A DNA stretch of 40,690 nt from the NCBI GenBank assembly GCA_947585615.1, contig CANPXD010000008.1, forward strand, positions 1-40,690, in the 5' to 3' direction. Below the pieces are notes generated by a model. The model worked only from the letters and a program-made list of their open reading frames with translations. It did not search any database and had not been told where the DNA came from. The translations under genes and the position numbers were made by a program. Source of the stretch: an uncultured Clostridia bacterium. GTDB lineage: Bacteria; Bacillota; Clostridia; Oscillospirales; Acutalibacteraceae. Of the stretch, positions 25,182 through 32,455 are shown in pieces (positions within the stretch are counted from its first letter, which is position 1; each line of letters opens with the position of its first letter).

Positions 25182-25616
25182 TTAATCCTTTTGTTCGGCT
25201 GCTGAAACAATCAGCTTCACGCCTTCGATTTTTAATACTTTAACCGCTGTTCCGGCACAAATTTCATCTCCGTTTTCGCTTCTTGCCGACCAGATCTGAT
25301 TATCAACCTTAACTTGTCCTCTGGCATTGATGTTTGAGATTTTTTCCGTTACAATCGCTGTTTTTCCGATGTAGCGGTCCGCATTTGTTTTTATATGCTC
25401 TTTCTTCATTATTTTTCCTGCAAACGGGAAAATCACCGCAACAGATACGGCGGACACTGCCGCAAAGATAATCACCTGCAGGGTGACATTGTCGGTAAAA
25501 AAGCTTGCCACCAGCGCCGCGAAGCCGCCGAGCGCAAACCATATGGACAGCAGCTGCGCGCTGATTGCCTCAATCACCACCGCCGCGGCGATAACGGCAA
25601 TCCATACCCAGATCAT
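25182..25616 (-). CDS. nfeD: NfeD-like membrane protein
   Basis: About 144 residues, the short NfeD form without a ClpP-like protease domain. Two to three hydrophobic segments fill the first ~75 residues (IWVWIAVIAAAVVIEAI and VTLQVIIFAAVSAVSVAVIF). A C-terminal OB-fold-like domain follows (IGKTAIVTEKISNINARGQVKVDNQIWSARSENG). NfeD proteins pair with stomatin-like proteins, as here. AGGAGG 7 nt upstream fixes the start at 25616. A riboswitch with terminator lies just upstream, so transcription is probably metal-controlled. Confidence 0.9.
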   Translation of the reverse strand: MIWVWIAVIAAAVVIEAISAQLLSIWFALGGFAALVASFFTDNVTLQVIIFAAVSAVSVAVIFPFAGKIMKKEHIKTNADRYIGKTAIVTEKISNINARGQVKVDNQIWSARSENGDEICAGTAVKVLKIEGVKLIVSAAEQKD

Positions 25617-25662
25617 TTCACAACCTCCTTTTAATAGAATCACTGAGAAAATAATTTTGTTT

Positions 25663-25788
25663 AAAAAAACTCATATACAGGCGCCTGCATATGAGTCTCA
25701 TTCATTAAAACCCTGCCGGAGGCTTATCCTCGGTTGACGACATGGGTTCACAATTTTATTTGTGGAATTACTCCCTCAATGTTGGGCA
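25663..25788 (-). ncRNA. yybP-ykoY family (manganese) riboswitch with terminator, before nfeD
   Basis: On the minus strand the conserved blocks appear in order: GGGAGTA (25769-25775), GTCGTCAA followed by a GAGG-ATAAG-CCTC hairpin and CGGC (about 25711-25742), then GAGAC (25695-25699). The paperclip helix P1 can form between CATTGAG (25775-25781) and CTCATATG (25688-25695, one bulge). That same 3' strand is the 5' arm of a terminator, a near-perfect inverted repeat (25670-25695) followed by seven T (25663-25669). P1 and terminator exclude each other, so ligand binding should turn transcription on, as known for manganese members of this class. Confidence 0.85.
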
Positions 25789-25789
25789 T

Positions 25790-25818
25790 ATTATACCACA
25801 AAATCGCAAAAAAGTCAA
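25790..25818 (-). promoter_or_regulatory. Promoter of the riboswitch-nfeD-SPFH transcript
   Basis: On the minus strand TTGACT (25813-25818), 17 nt, TATAAT (25790-25795). Transcription would start just before the riboswitch aptamer. Confidence 0.8.
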
Positions 25819-25918
25819 TATTCTCCTGCGCGCGCCCGCGTGGAAACGGTTTTCATCGGATAAGGGAGAATCAAACACAACGGCCGGAGACAAACTGTTT
25901 TGCGTCTTTTATATGAAG

Positions 25919-25946
25919 TTGACAAATTTTAATCAGGACGTATAAT
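25919..25946 (+). promoter_or_regulatory. Promoter of the ClC antiporter gene
   Basis: TTGACA (25919-25924), 16 nt, TATAAT (25941-25946), with a leader of about 50 nt. It diverges from the nfeD promoter about 120 nt away. The spacer 25819-25918 shows no further clear element. Confidence 0.8.
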
Positions 25947-26001
25947 AATAGAGCCGTAAAAAACACAGTTTGTCTTCACATGGATTCAAGGATTTTTCAC
26001 A

Positions 26002-27567
26002 ATGAAAGAAAAAGAAAAAAGCACGCTGAGAAAAATTGAATATCACAGAAAAGAAAGCTTTTATCTGATCATACGCGGTGTTGAGACAGGTGTTGCCGCA
26101 GGTCTTATTTCCGTGCTTTACCGCTTTCTTCTCTCTCATGCCGAAACGGCGCTCGGAAAAATAATCGGATTTGTCAGCGGCAGTCCCGTGAAAACAGCCG
26201 TCTGGTTTGCCGTTCTCGCCGCGATCGGCGTGCTCGTTTCGCAGATTGTGAAGCTTGAGCCGATGTCGTCAGGCTCCGGAATTCCCCAGATTGCAGGCGA
26301 AATAAGAGGCTTTTTTTCACCGAAATGGTGGCGTGTTATGCTCGCGAAGCTTGCGGGCGGAACGCTTTCCGTTTTCTGCGGACTGTCTCTCGGCAGAGAA
26401 GGTCCGAGCATTCAGCTCGGCGGAATGGCGGCAAAAGGCGTTGCCGAGCTGACAAAAGCTGACAAAACAACGCAGCTCCGTATGATAAGCTGCGGAGGAG
26501 GCGCAGGTCTTGCCGCCGCATTCAATGCACCGCTCGCAGGAATTATGTTTGTTCTTGAGGAACTGCACCACACGTTTGACAAGGCAATCCTCTGCATGGG
26601 AATCGTTGCCGCTGTAACAGCGGATTTTACCTCTAAGATTTTTTTCGGTCAAAATACCGTTTTTCATTATGAAACGGCAAATATTCCGCTTCGCTGTTAC
26701 TGGCTGCTCGTTATTCTCGGACTGCTTCTCGGTCTCCTCGGCGCAGGCTACAATATTATTATGAGCAAAGGACAGGATTTATTCAAAAAAGCCGCGCGCG
26801 TCCCGCAATGGTTAAAATTTGCCGCCGTATTTGTTTTCAGCGGAGTTGTTGCCATTAACATTCCGCAAATACTCTGCGGCGGACACACGATGGTTGAACT
26901 TCTTATGAACGAGCATCCGGGAATTAAGACGCTCCTGTTTCTGCTTATCGCGAAATTTCTGTTCAGTGTAATTAGCTTCGGCTCGGGAGCGCCCGGAGGA
27001 ATCTTCTTTCCTCTGCTCATTCTCGGAACTTATACAGGCGCAATTTTCGGAAATGTTTTCATACATCTTTTGGGACTTGACCCCACTATGTGGCAGGAAT
27101 TTGCCGTTGTTGCCATGGCGGGACTTTTCGCTTCAATCGTGCGTTCTCCGATTACCGGAATCATTCTCGTTTTTGAAATGACGGGGAACATCAACAATCT
27201 GCTTCCCCTTGCCGTTGTCAGTCTCATCTCATACGCTGTGGCAAATTTTACGGGCGTTGCGCCGATTTACACTACGCTTCTCGACAAAATCAATGCGAAC
27301 CGCTCTGTTCCCGTTCAGGAAGGCGGAGGAGAAAAGATTTTGCAGACCTTCATAATCCCCACGGGAAGTCCCCTGAACGGAAAAACCATTTCCGATACCG
27401 ACTGGGGCAAACACTGCCTCATTGTTTCCGTTGAGCGCGGCGACACTCCGATTACGCCAAAGGGCGATACTGTCCTTGCCGAGGGTGATGGTCTTGTTTT
27501 TCTGGTCAGTCAGCGCAGGTTTGCCGATGACAGAGCGCGAATAGAGAGAATCATAAACGGAGAATAA
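26002..27567 (+). CDS. ClC family chloride/proton antiporter with C-terminal TrkA-C domain
   Basis: 521 residues. ClC selectivity motifs are present: GSGIPQ near 90, GREGPSIQLGG with the gating Glu near 134, and GSGAPGGIFFP near 328. A LEELHH segment at about 187 holds the Glu equivalent to the internal proton Glu203 of ClC-ec1, which argues for an H+/Cl- antiporter rather than a channel. The last ~75 residues (GSPLNGKTISDT and VLAEGDGLVFLVS) form a TrkA-C/RCK-type regulatory domain. AAGGAT precedes the ATG. Likely role: acid or ionic stress balance. Confidence 0.94.
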   Translation: MKEKEKSTLRKIEYHRKESFYLIIRGVETGVAAGLISVLYRFLLSHAETALGKIIGFVSGSPVKTAVWFAVLAAIGVLVSQIVKLEPMSSGSGIPQIAGEIRGFFSPKWWRVMLAKLAGGTLSVFCGLSLGREGPSIQLGGMAAKGVAELTKADKTTQLRMISCGGGAGLAAAFNAPLAGIMFVLEELHHTFDKAILCMGIVAAVTADFTSKIFFGQNTVFHYETANIPLRCYWLLVILGLLLGLLGAGYNIIMSKGQDLFKKAARVPQWLKFAAVFVFSGVVAINIPQILCGGHTMVELLMNEHPGIKTLLFLLIAKFLFSVISFGSGAPGGIFFPLLILGTYTGAIFGNVFIHLLGLDPTMWQEFAVVAMAGLFASIVRSPITGIILVFEMTGNINNLLPLAVVSLISYAVANFTGVAPIYTTLLDKINANRSVPVQEGGGEKILQTFIIPTGSPLNGKTISDTDWGKHCLIVSVERGDTPITPKGDTVLAEGDGLVFLVSQRRFADDRARIERIINGE

Positions 27568-27594
27568 TGCGTTGGACAAGCTCGTTTTATAAAT

Positions 27595-27632
27595 AAAGGG
27601 TTATCTCAAAAACCTGTTTGAGATAACCCTTT
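27595..27632. terminator. Strong terminator between the ClC gene and the convergent aldolase gene
   Basis: A 16-bp perfect stem (AAAGGGTTATCTCAAA with its complement) and a 6-nt loop. T-runs occur on both strands (TTTTTCG on plus, TTTATTTAT on minus), so it can serve both convergent genes. Confidence 0.85.
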
Positions 27633-27643
27633 TTCGTTTTTGC

Positions 27644-28621
27644 TCAGAAATTATCAAGTAAGGATTTATAAAACTCGCAGTAATCGGATCGCTTTTCGGC
27701 GGTAAACGCCATCGCTTCCCTCGGATGGCGGTTCAGCTGACCGGTGAGCATATACTGCACGTCGTATCCCCAGACGATTCCGCTCTCCTTGAGCGGCAGA
27801 ATGTACTTTTCAATAAATGTGAGCAGACTGTATAGATTATATTTCGGATTCTTGAGGAAACCGAGCAGAAGCTCCATTGCGCAGTTTCCTGCTCCTCTGC
27901 CCATTGCGGACGCCGTGGCGTCAAGATAGGAAACGCCGTAGGACATCGTTTCAATCGTATTCGCAAAAGCAAGGTTCTGATTGTTATGGGCATGGAAACC
28001 GATTGCCTTCGCGTATTTTTCTCCCGCTTCAAGATATTTCTTCGCAAGCTTCGCGGCGCTTTCGGGATAAAGCGAGCCGTAGGAATCAACAAGATAAATA
28101 ACGTCCACATTGCTGTTTCCGAGCATTTCGAGCGCCTCGTCTATCTGCTCCGAATTTGCCTGACTGATCGCCATAATATTGCAGGTGGTCTCGTAACCAA
28201 GAGCATGAAAATGCTCTATCATCTCAATCGCGGCAGGAATTTGATGAATATAACACGCAACACGCACCATATCAATTACCGATTCCGATTTCGGAATGAA
28301 ATCCTCTCTGAAATCACACCTTCCGACATCCGCCATAACGGATATTTTCATATCGGACACGTTTTCGCCCACAATGCTTCTTATATCCGCCTCGTCGCAA
28401 AATTTCCACTTGCCGAACTTTGCAGGATCAAAAAGATTTTTTGACGCACGGTAGCCGAACTCCATATAATCCACACCGCTCTTTACATTCGTTTTGTAAA
28501 GCTCGGTAACAAATTCATCCGTAAATTCAAAATTGTTGCACAGTCCGCCGTCCCTTATCGTTGCGTCAAGCACCTTGACATCCGTACGAACCGTCATTAG
28601 ATTGCCTTTTCTCGGCGTCAT
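27644..28621 (-). CDS. HMGL-like (DRE-TIM) aldolase-family protein of unknown substrate
   Basis: 325 residues. The start of the barrel reads VKVLDATIRDGGLCNNF, the DRE-TIM metallolyase signature (Asp-Arg-x-Gly region as IRDGG). HAHNNQNLAFAN near residue 220 gives the metal-binding HxH, and ATASAMGRGAGNC follows. This matches the aldolase half of 4-hydroxy-2-oxovalerate aldolases and HMG-CoA lyase-like proteins, but no acetaldehyde dehydrogenase partner is nearby. GGAG lies about 10 nt before the first ATG; an ATG 8 codons later (28597) with AAAGG is an alternative start. The reaction is not predictable from context. Confidence 0.82.
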   Translation of the reverse strand: MTPRKGNLMTVRTDVKVLDATIRDGGLCNNFEFTDEFVTELYKTNVKSGVDYMEFGYRASKNLFDPAKFGKWKFCDEADIRSIVGENVSDMKISVMADVGRCDFREDFIPKSESVIDMVRVACYIHQIPAAIEMIEHFHALGYETTCNIMAISQANSEQIDEALEMLGNSNVDVIYLVDSYGSLYPESAAKLAKKYLEAGEKYAKAIGFHAHNNQNLAFANTIETMSYGVSYLDATASAMGRGAGNCAMELLLGFLKNPKYNLYSLLTFIEKYILPLKESGIVWGYDVQYMLTGQLNRHPREAMAFTAEKRSDYCEFYKSLLDNF

Positions 28622-28646
28622 AGATCTGCATCTCCTTTTGCTTTAG

Positions 28647-28672
28647 CGCTTTAAAGTCCCACCGCTTTAAAG
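28647..28672 (-). repeat. Two direct copies of CTTTAAAGCG in the leader of the HMGL-like gene
   Basis: The 10-nt unit (each part of a GCTTTAAAGC-type palindrome) occurs at 28647-28656 and 28663-28672, 16 nt apart, between promoter and ribosome site. It could bind a regulator or form RNA hairpins. Confidence 0.5.
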
Positions 28673-28685
28673 CAGATTAGTGCAT

Positions 28686-28714
28686 ATTATAGCAAAGGCG
28701 GATTCGTTTGTCAA
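28686..28714 (-). promoter_or_regulatory. Perfect consensus promoter of the HMGL-like gene
   Basis: On the minus strand TTGACA (28709-28714), 17 nt, TATAAT (28686-28691). Transcript leader of about 60 nt. Confidence 0.85.
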
Positions 28715-28762
28715 TATAAAAAATGAAAAATAACCTCACCGCAAAAAGTGAAAAGCCCCCCG

Positions 28763-28795
28763 TCAGGCATTATACCACATTGTCTGATTTTTTTT
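28763..28795 (+). terminator. Hairpin followed by T8 on the plus strand, role unclear
   Basis: TCAGGCA (28763-28769) pairs with TGTCTGA (28781-28787), with one wobble, followed by eight T. No plus-strand gene precedes it. On the minus strand the loop contains a TATAAT with an extended TG (28769-28774), so it may instead be a promoter with an A-tract upstream. Confidence 0.3.
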
Positions 28796-28808
28796 CGCCG
28801 ATTTAAAA

Positions 28809-28839
28809 GCCGGAATTCGCTTTTAAAGCGAATTCCGGC
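28809..28839 (-). terminator. Terminator downstream of serA
   Basis: A 15-bp perfect inverted repeat starting GCCGGAATTCGC, followed on the minus strand by TTTTAAAT. It lies about 22 nt after the serA stop. Confidence 0.7.
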
Positions 28840-28861
28840 ACAACCGCCTGTGTTAAAGCGT

Positions 28862-30025
28862 TTAAACAATGACCCTTACTCTTACAACGCCGTCTATTTT
28901 TTTGATGTCCTCTACAACTCCGGCTGAAACCTCGGTATCGGTATCTATGATGCTGTAAGCAATCTCGCCGCGGTTTTTATCCTCAAAGTTTGCGATATTA
29001 ACTCCGTCTCTGCTGATTGTGTCGGTTATGGTGGCAATCATATTGGGCTGATTTTTGTGAATCACCGTTATTCTCGCAACGCCGCATCTTTCGGCTGAGA
29101 CAGCCGGAAGATTTACGGAATTTCTTATATTTCCGTTCTCAAGGAAGTCTATCAGCTCAGCCGCGCCCATAGACGCACAATTTTCTTCGCTTTCGGGCGT
29201 TGACGCTCCAAGATGGGGAAGCGCAATGACTCCGTCTTTTCCGATAAGCTCGACTGACGGGAAGTCCGTTACATACGCCGCCATTCTGCCGTTGTCAAGA
29301 GCCGAAACAATATCCGCGCTGTTTGCAAGATCTCCGCGCGCGAAATTGAGTATTCTTACGGTGTTTTTCATCTTGTCTATATTCGCCGTACAAATCATTT
29401 CCTTTGTTTCGGGAGTAAGCGGAACGTGAACGGTTATATAATCGGCAACGGGGAATATTTCATCAAGGTCGTTATTTATTTTAACCTCCTTTTTCAGCGA
29501 TTCCGCCGACGCTTCCGAAAGGAACGGGTCATACCCCACAACCTCCATACCAAGATCCACAGCTGCGTTCGCAACAAGTCTTCCGATTGCGCCGAGACCG
29601 ATAACGGCAAGCGTTTTGCCCTTGATTTCAGGACCTGCAAACGCAGACTTGCCCTTTTCCACGCTCTTGCTTACATTCTCATCGTTCTTTATCGTTTTGC
29701 ACCATTCGATCGCCTTTACTATCTTTCGGCTTGAAAGAAGAAGTCCGCAGAGAACAAGCTCCTTAACGGCGTTTGCGTTTGCACCGGGCGTATTGAAAAC
29801 AGCGATTCCCTGCTGTGTGCAGTCCGCAACGGGAATATTATTCACGCCTGCGCCTGCCCTTGCGATTGCGAGAAGGCTTTCCGGCATCTGCATTTCGTGC
29901 ATAGACGCGGAGCGCACCATTACGGCGTCGGGATTCTCAACGTTATCACCATATGTGTATTTCGCCGGGTCAAACTTTGAAAGACCTACGGCTGAAATTT
30001 TATTGAGCGTTTTTATATTAAACAT
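28862..30025 (-). CDS. serA: D-3-phosphoglycerate dehydrogenase with ACT domain
   Basis: 387 residues, the short SerA form. The NAD-binding Rossmann motif VIGLGAIGR is at 141-149, the catalytic Arg in LNFARGD, and the catalytic His in ALPHLGAST. The last ~70 residues form an ACT domain (VIHKNQPNMIATITDTISRDGVNI), which in this family binds serine for feedback inhibition. It oxidises 3-phosphoglycerate to 3-phosphohydroxypyruvate. Its ATG overlaps the serC stop by one base (TAATG), so serC-serA is an operon for serine synthesis; serB is not in the window. Confidence 0.95.
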   Translation of the reverse strand: MFNIKTLNKISAVGLSKFDPAKYTYGDNVENPDAVMVRSASMHEMQMPESLLAIARAGAGVNNIPVADCTQQGIAVFNTPGANANAVKELVLCGLLLSSRKIVKAIEWCKTIKNDENVSKSVEKGKSAFAGPEIKGKTLAVIGLGAIGRLVANAAVDLGMEVVGYDPFLSEASAESLKKEVKINNDLDEIFPVADYITVHVPLTPETKEMICTANIDKMKNTVRILNFARGDLANSADIVSALDNGRMAAYVTDFPSVELIGKDGVIALPHLGASTPESEENCASMGAAELIDFLENGNIRNSVNLPAVSAERCGVARITVIHKNQPNMIATITDTISRDGVNIANFEDKNRGEIAYSIIDTDTEVSAGVVEDIKKIDGVVRVRVIV

Positions 30026-31110
30026 TACGCGTTTTCCTCCTCAAACTTTTTCATAAAGTCAACGAGCTTTTCAACGCCCTCAATCGGCATGGCGTTATAA
30101 ATGGAAGCTCTCATTCCGCCGACGCTTCTGTGCCCTTTAAGGTTTACAAAGCCTGCGGCTTCCGCCTCTTTTATGAATTTCGCGTTAAGCTCATCGCTGT
30201 CCGTTACAAACGGAACGTTCATAAGTGAGCGGTCCTCGGGAACAACCGTTCCCCTGAACATACTGCTTTCGTCAAGAAAATCATAGAGAATTTTTGCTTT
30301 TCTTTCATTGTGCGCCTTGAGTCCCTCAAGACTGCCGAACGTCTCCTTTATCCACTCAAGCACAAGCTTGCAGATATAGATCGTCCAGCAAGGAGGCGTG
30401 TTGTAGAGCGAATCGGCATCCGCCTGAATTTTGTAATCCATCATAACGGGGCAGATGTCGCGAGCGTTTCCGAGAAGATCTTCGCGGATAATTGCGACAA
30501 CGAGACCTGCTGGCGCAACGTTTTTCTGCGCGCCGAAATAAACCATTCCGAATTTTGAAATGTCAAGCGGCTCGGAAAGCGCGCAGGATGAAATATCGGC
30601 AATGAGCGTTTTGCCGCCTACAGGCGGAAGTTCTCTGTATACCGTTCCGTAAATCGTGTTGTTCATACAGATATATACATAGTCGGCGTCGTCTCTGAAA
30701 TCTCCCGCGGAAGTTTTCGGAATGTAACTGAACGTCTTGTCTGCCGAGGACGCCGCGGCTCTTACGTCTCCGTATTTCTGCGCCTCCTGAAAAGCCTTTT
30801 TTGCCCACTGACCGGTGATTATATAATCTGCCTTGCCGGAGCCGTTCATAAAGTTGAGCGGTATTGCGGAGAACTGAGCGGACGCACCGCCCTGAAGAAA
30901 CAACACCTTATAGTTGTCGGGGATTTGATAAAGCTCTCTCATAAGCGCTTCCGCTTCTTTAATGATCTCATCAAAAACCTTTGAACGATGGCTCATCTCC
31001 ATAACGGACTGACCCGAACCATTGTAATCAAGAATTTCAGCTCCTGCCTTTTCAAGAACCTGCACGGGAAGCGTTGACGGTCCCGCGCTGAAATTATAAA
31101 CACGTGCCAT
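30025..31110 (-). CDS. serC: Phosphoserine aminotransferase
   Basis: About 361 residues from MARVYNFSAGPSTLP, the standard SerC start; GAGAGG precedes it. LQGGASAQF near 72-80 and YFGAQKNVAPAGL with the PLP-binding Lys196 are diagnostic, as is FVNLKGHRSVGGMRASIYNA near the end. It transaminates 3-phosphohydroxypyruvate with glutamate to phosphoserine. First gene of serC-serA, behind a TTGACA/TATAAT promoter and an ~85 nt leader that can fold into two mutually exclusive small hairpins. Confidence 0.97.
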   Translation of the reverse strand: MARVYNFSAGPSTLPVQVLEKAGAEILDYNGSGQSVMEMSHRSKVFDEIIKEAEALMRELYQIPDNYKVLFLQGGASAQFSAIPLNFMNGSGKADYIITGQWAKKAFQEAQKYGDVRAAASSADKTFSYIPKTSAGDFRDDADYVYICMNNTIYGTVYRELPPVGGKTLIADISSCALSEPLDISKFGMVYFGAQKNVAPAGLVVAIIREDLLGNARDICPVMMDYKIQADADSLYNTPPCWTIYICKLVLEWIKETFGSLEGLKAHNERKAKILYDFLDESSMFRGTVVPEDRSLMNVPFVTDSDELNAKFIKEAEAAGFVNLKGHRSVGGMRASIYNAMPIEGVEKLVDFMKKFEEENA

Positions 31111-31194
31111 AAATATATCCTCTCTTTCATAATAATTATACAGTGTAATCTCCTGTGGAGAACGCTCACGGCGCGCTCTCTGAGGCACAAAACT

Positions 31195-31222
31195 ATTATA
31201 AAGATGTTTAATGTTTTGTCAA
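31195..31222 (-). promoter_or_regulatory. Promoter of serC-serA
   Basis: On the minus strand TTGACA (31217-31222), 16 nt, TATAAT (31195-31200). The spacer between this promoter and the terminator at 31349 is AT-rich without other clear signals. Confidence 0.8.
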
Positions 31223-31348
31223 TGCCCAATCGGAAAGTTTGTAAAAAATGACAACAGTTTGATAAAATATTGTCAATATTGTTTGCTTAAGATTTCAAAT
31301 ATGATAAAAAGAATACAATCGCCGCTTATTTGAGAACACGTTGCAGAA

Positions 31349-31382
31349 AAGGCGGCATAGCTATATTCAGCCATGCCGCCTT
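31349..31382 (-). terminator. Terminator downstream of the unknown gene at 31402
   Basis: AAGGCGGCAT and its complement form the base of a hairpin, extended inward by GGCT/AGCT-type pairs. On the minus strand TTTTC follows. Confidence 0.7.
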
Positions 31383-31401
31383 GTTGCTCAATGATTCTGT
31401 T

Positions 31402-32271
31402 TTACTGACCCAGCGCATTTTGCAGAGGTGCGTTTTTCTTTTTCTTCGGCTTGTATGCAGGGGGATTTTTCAGCTTTTTTGTCCACTTGTTATTTTTTGC
31501 GGTGAGCTTGTTTATCTCATGAACAGGACCTGCCATATACTCCGTCATATACATATCGGCAACCGCCATCATTTTCGGGTCGTTTTTCATTTCTCCGAGA
31601 ATTGTTACGCCGATAATATCCTGAACCTCATTTGTTCCGTCCTCATAAATTTCACCGAGCATTTTAAAAAGTTTTTTCTGCTCTGCTTGTGTTCCGTTTT
31701 TGATTATGTCAAGCACTCTTTCCGTTCCGACTTCGGCAAAAAACGTTTCGGGAAGGAACTCGCCGTAATCCGCAATATTCTTCTTGACTTCATCCTTTAA
31801 ATCGGGGAAAAGCACACCGAAACGGTTTGCGAGCGAATCCGTGTCGTAGCTGACAATTCCGCTCTTCGCCTTACCTCTTGACACTCCTTTCGGCATTTTC
31901 ACCTTGTCAAGATCAACTTTTTTTCTTGTGGCATAGAGGGAGCGAAGCTCGTCCGCAATCTCGTTTGCAACAGATTTGCATTCCCTTTCATCGACTGCGT
32001 CCGCTTCAAAAAGCGTTTTAGAAACGGTTTTGAATTCGTTTTCCGCATCGTCGCTGCTGCTTTCAAGCTGCTCGACGTTCATATTTTCATCAGCGCATTC
32101 AAGAGCCAAAATCTGCGTTTCCCTATCAAACGCAAGGCGGTAGATTCCCTTATTGCCCTTAAAGGCACGGCATTCGTCCCCGCCGAGCTTTTTAAATGAG
32201 GAAAAACCGAGTTCCTTGTTTGTATTTTCAAGATATTTTTCAATGAATGAAAAGGCGTCCTTAAGCTCCAT
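31402..32271 (-). CDS. Unknown cytoplasmic protein with lysine-rich tail
   Basis: About 289 residues, not recognised. There is no signal peptide or membrane helix. The N-terminal ~120 residues are acidic and probably alpha/beta, the middle (about 145-250) is helical (FGVLFPDLKDEVKKNIADYGEFL), and the last ~30 residues are basic (NKWTKKLKNPPAYKPKKKKN), which could bind nucleic acid or membrane. GGGAG lies 8 nt before the chosen ATG. It has its own promoter and terminator and is divergent from ddl. Codon usage looks like the housekeeping neighbours. Confidence 0.72.
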   Translation of the reverse strand: MELKDAFSFIEKYLENTNKELGFSSFKKLGGDECRAFKGNKGIYRLAFDRETQILALECADENMNVEQLESSSDDAENEFKTVSKTLFEADAVDERECKSVANEIADELRSLYATRKKVDLDKVKMPKGVSRGKAKSGIVSYDTDSLANRFGVLFPDLKDEVKKNIADYGEFLPETFFAEVGTERVLDIIKNGTQAEQKKLFKMLGEIYEDGTNEVQDIIGVTILGEMKNDPKMMAVADMYMTEYMAGPVHEINKLTAKNNKWTKKLKNPPAYKPKKKKNAPLQNALGQ

Positions 32272-32336
32272 AAACAAATCTCCCGTGTTATTATCGGTTA
32301 AAGCCGTTCGGTTTGCCGCGGCATATACCTTTCCAT

Positions 32337-32365
32337 ATTATATCACCGAAGAATGGATTTGTCAC
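32337..32365 (-). promoter_or_regulatory. Promoter of the unknown gene at 31402-32271
   Basis: On the minus strand GTGACA (32360-32365), 17 nt, TATAAT (32337-32342), about 65 nt before the start codon. Confidence 0.7.
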
Positions 32366-32403
32366 TATATATTTTTTAAAATATAAAACGTATTTGTATT
32401 GAA

Positions 32404-32432
32404 TTGACAAATTTTATATGCTAAAATAATAT
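32404..32432 (+). promoter_or_regulatory. Promoter of the ddl-murI-DUF1934-argS operon
   Basis: TTGACA (32404-32409), 17 nt, TAATAT (32427-32432), about 23 nt before the ddl start. Back to back with the promoter of the divergent gene. Confidence 0.7.
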
Positions 32433-32455
32433 GAATATCTATGAGGTGTACCCAT

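Noticed and set aside
28640-28680. Possible T-box antiterminator (GGTGGGAC) in the HMGL-like leader
   Set aside because: The leader is only about 60 nt, too short for a T-box, and the rest of the conserved bulge is missing.
31111-31195. Possible riboswitch or T-box in the serC leader
   Set aside because: Only two small overlapping hairpins are visible; no T-box sequence and no known aptamer motif.
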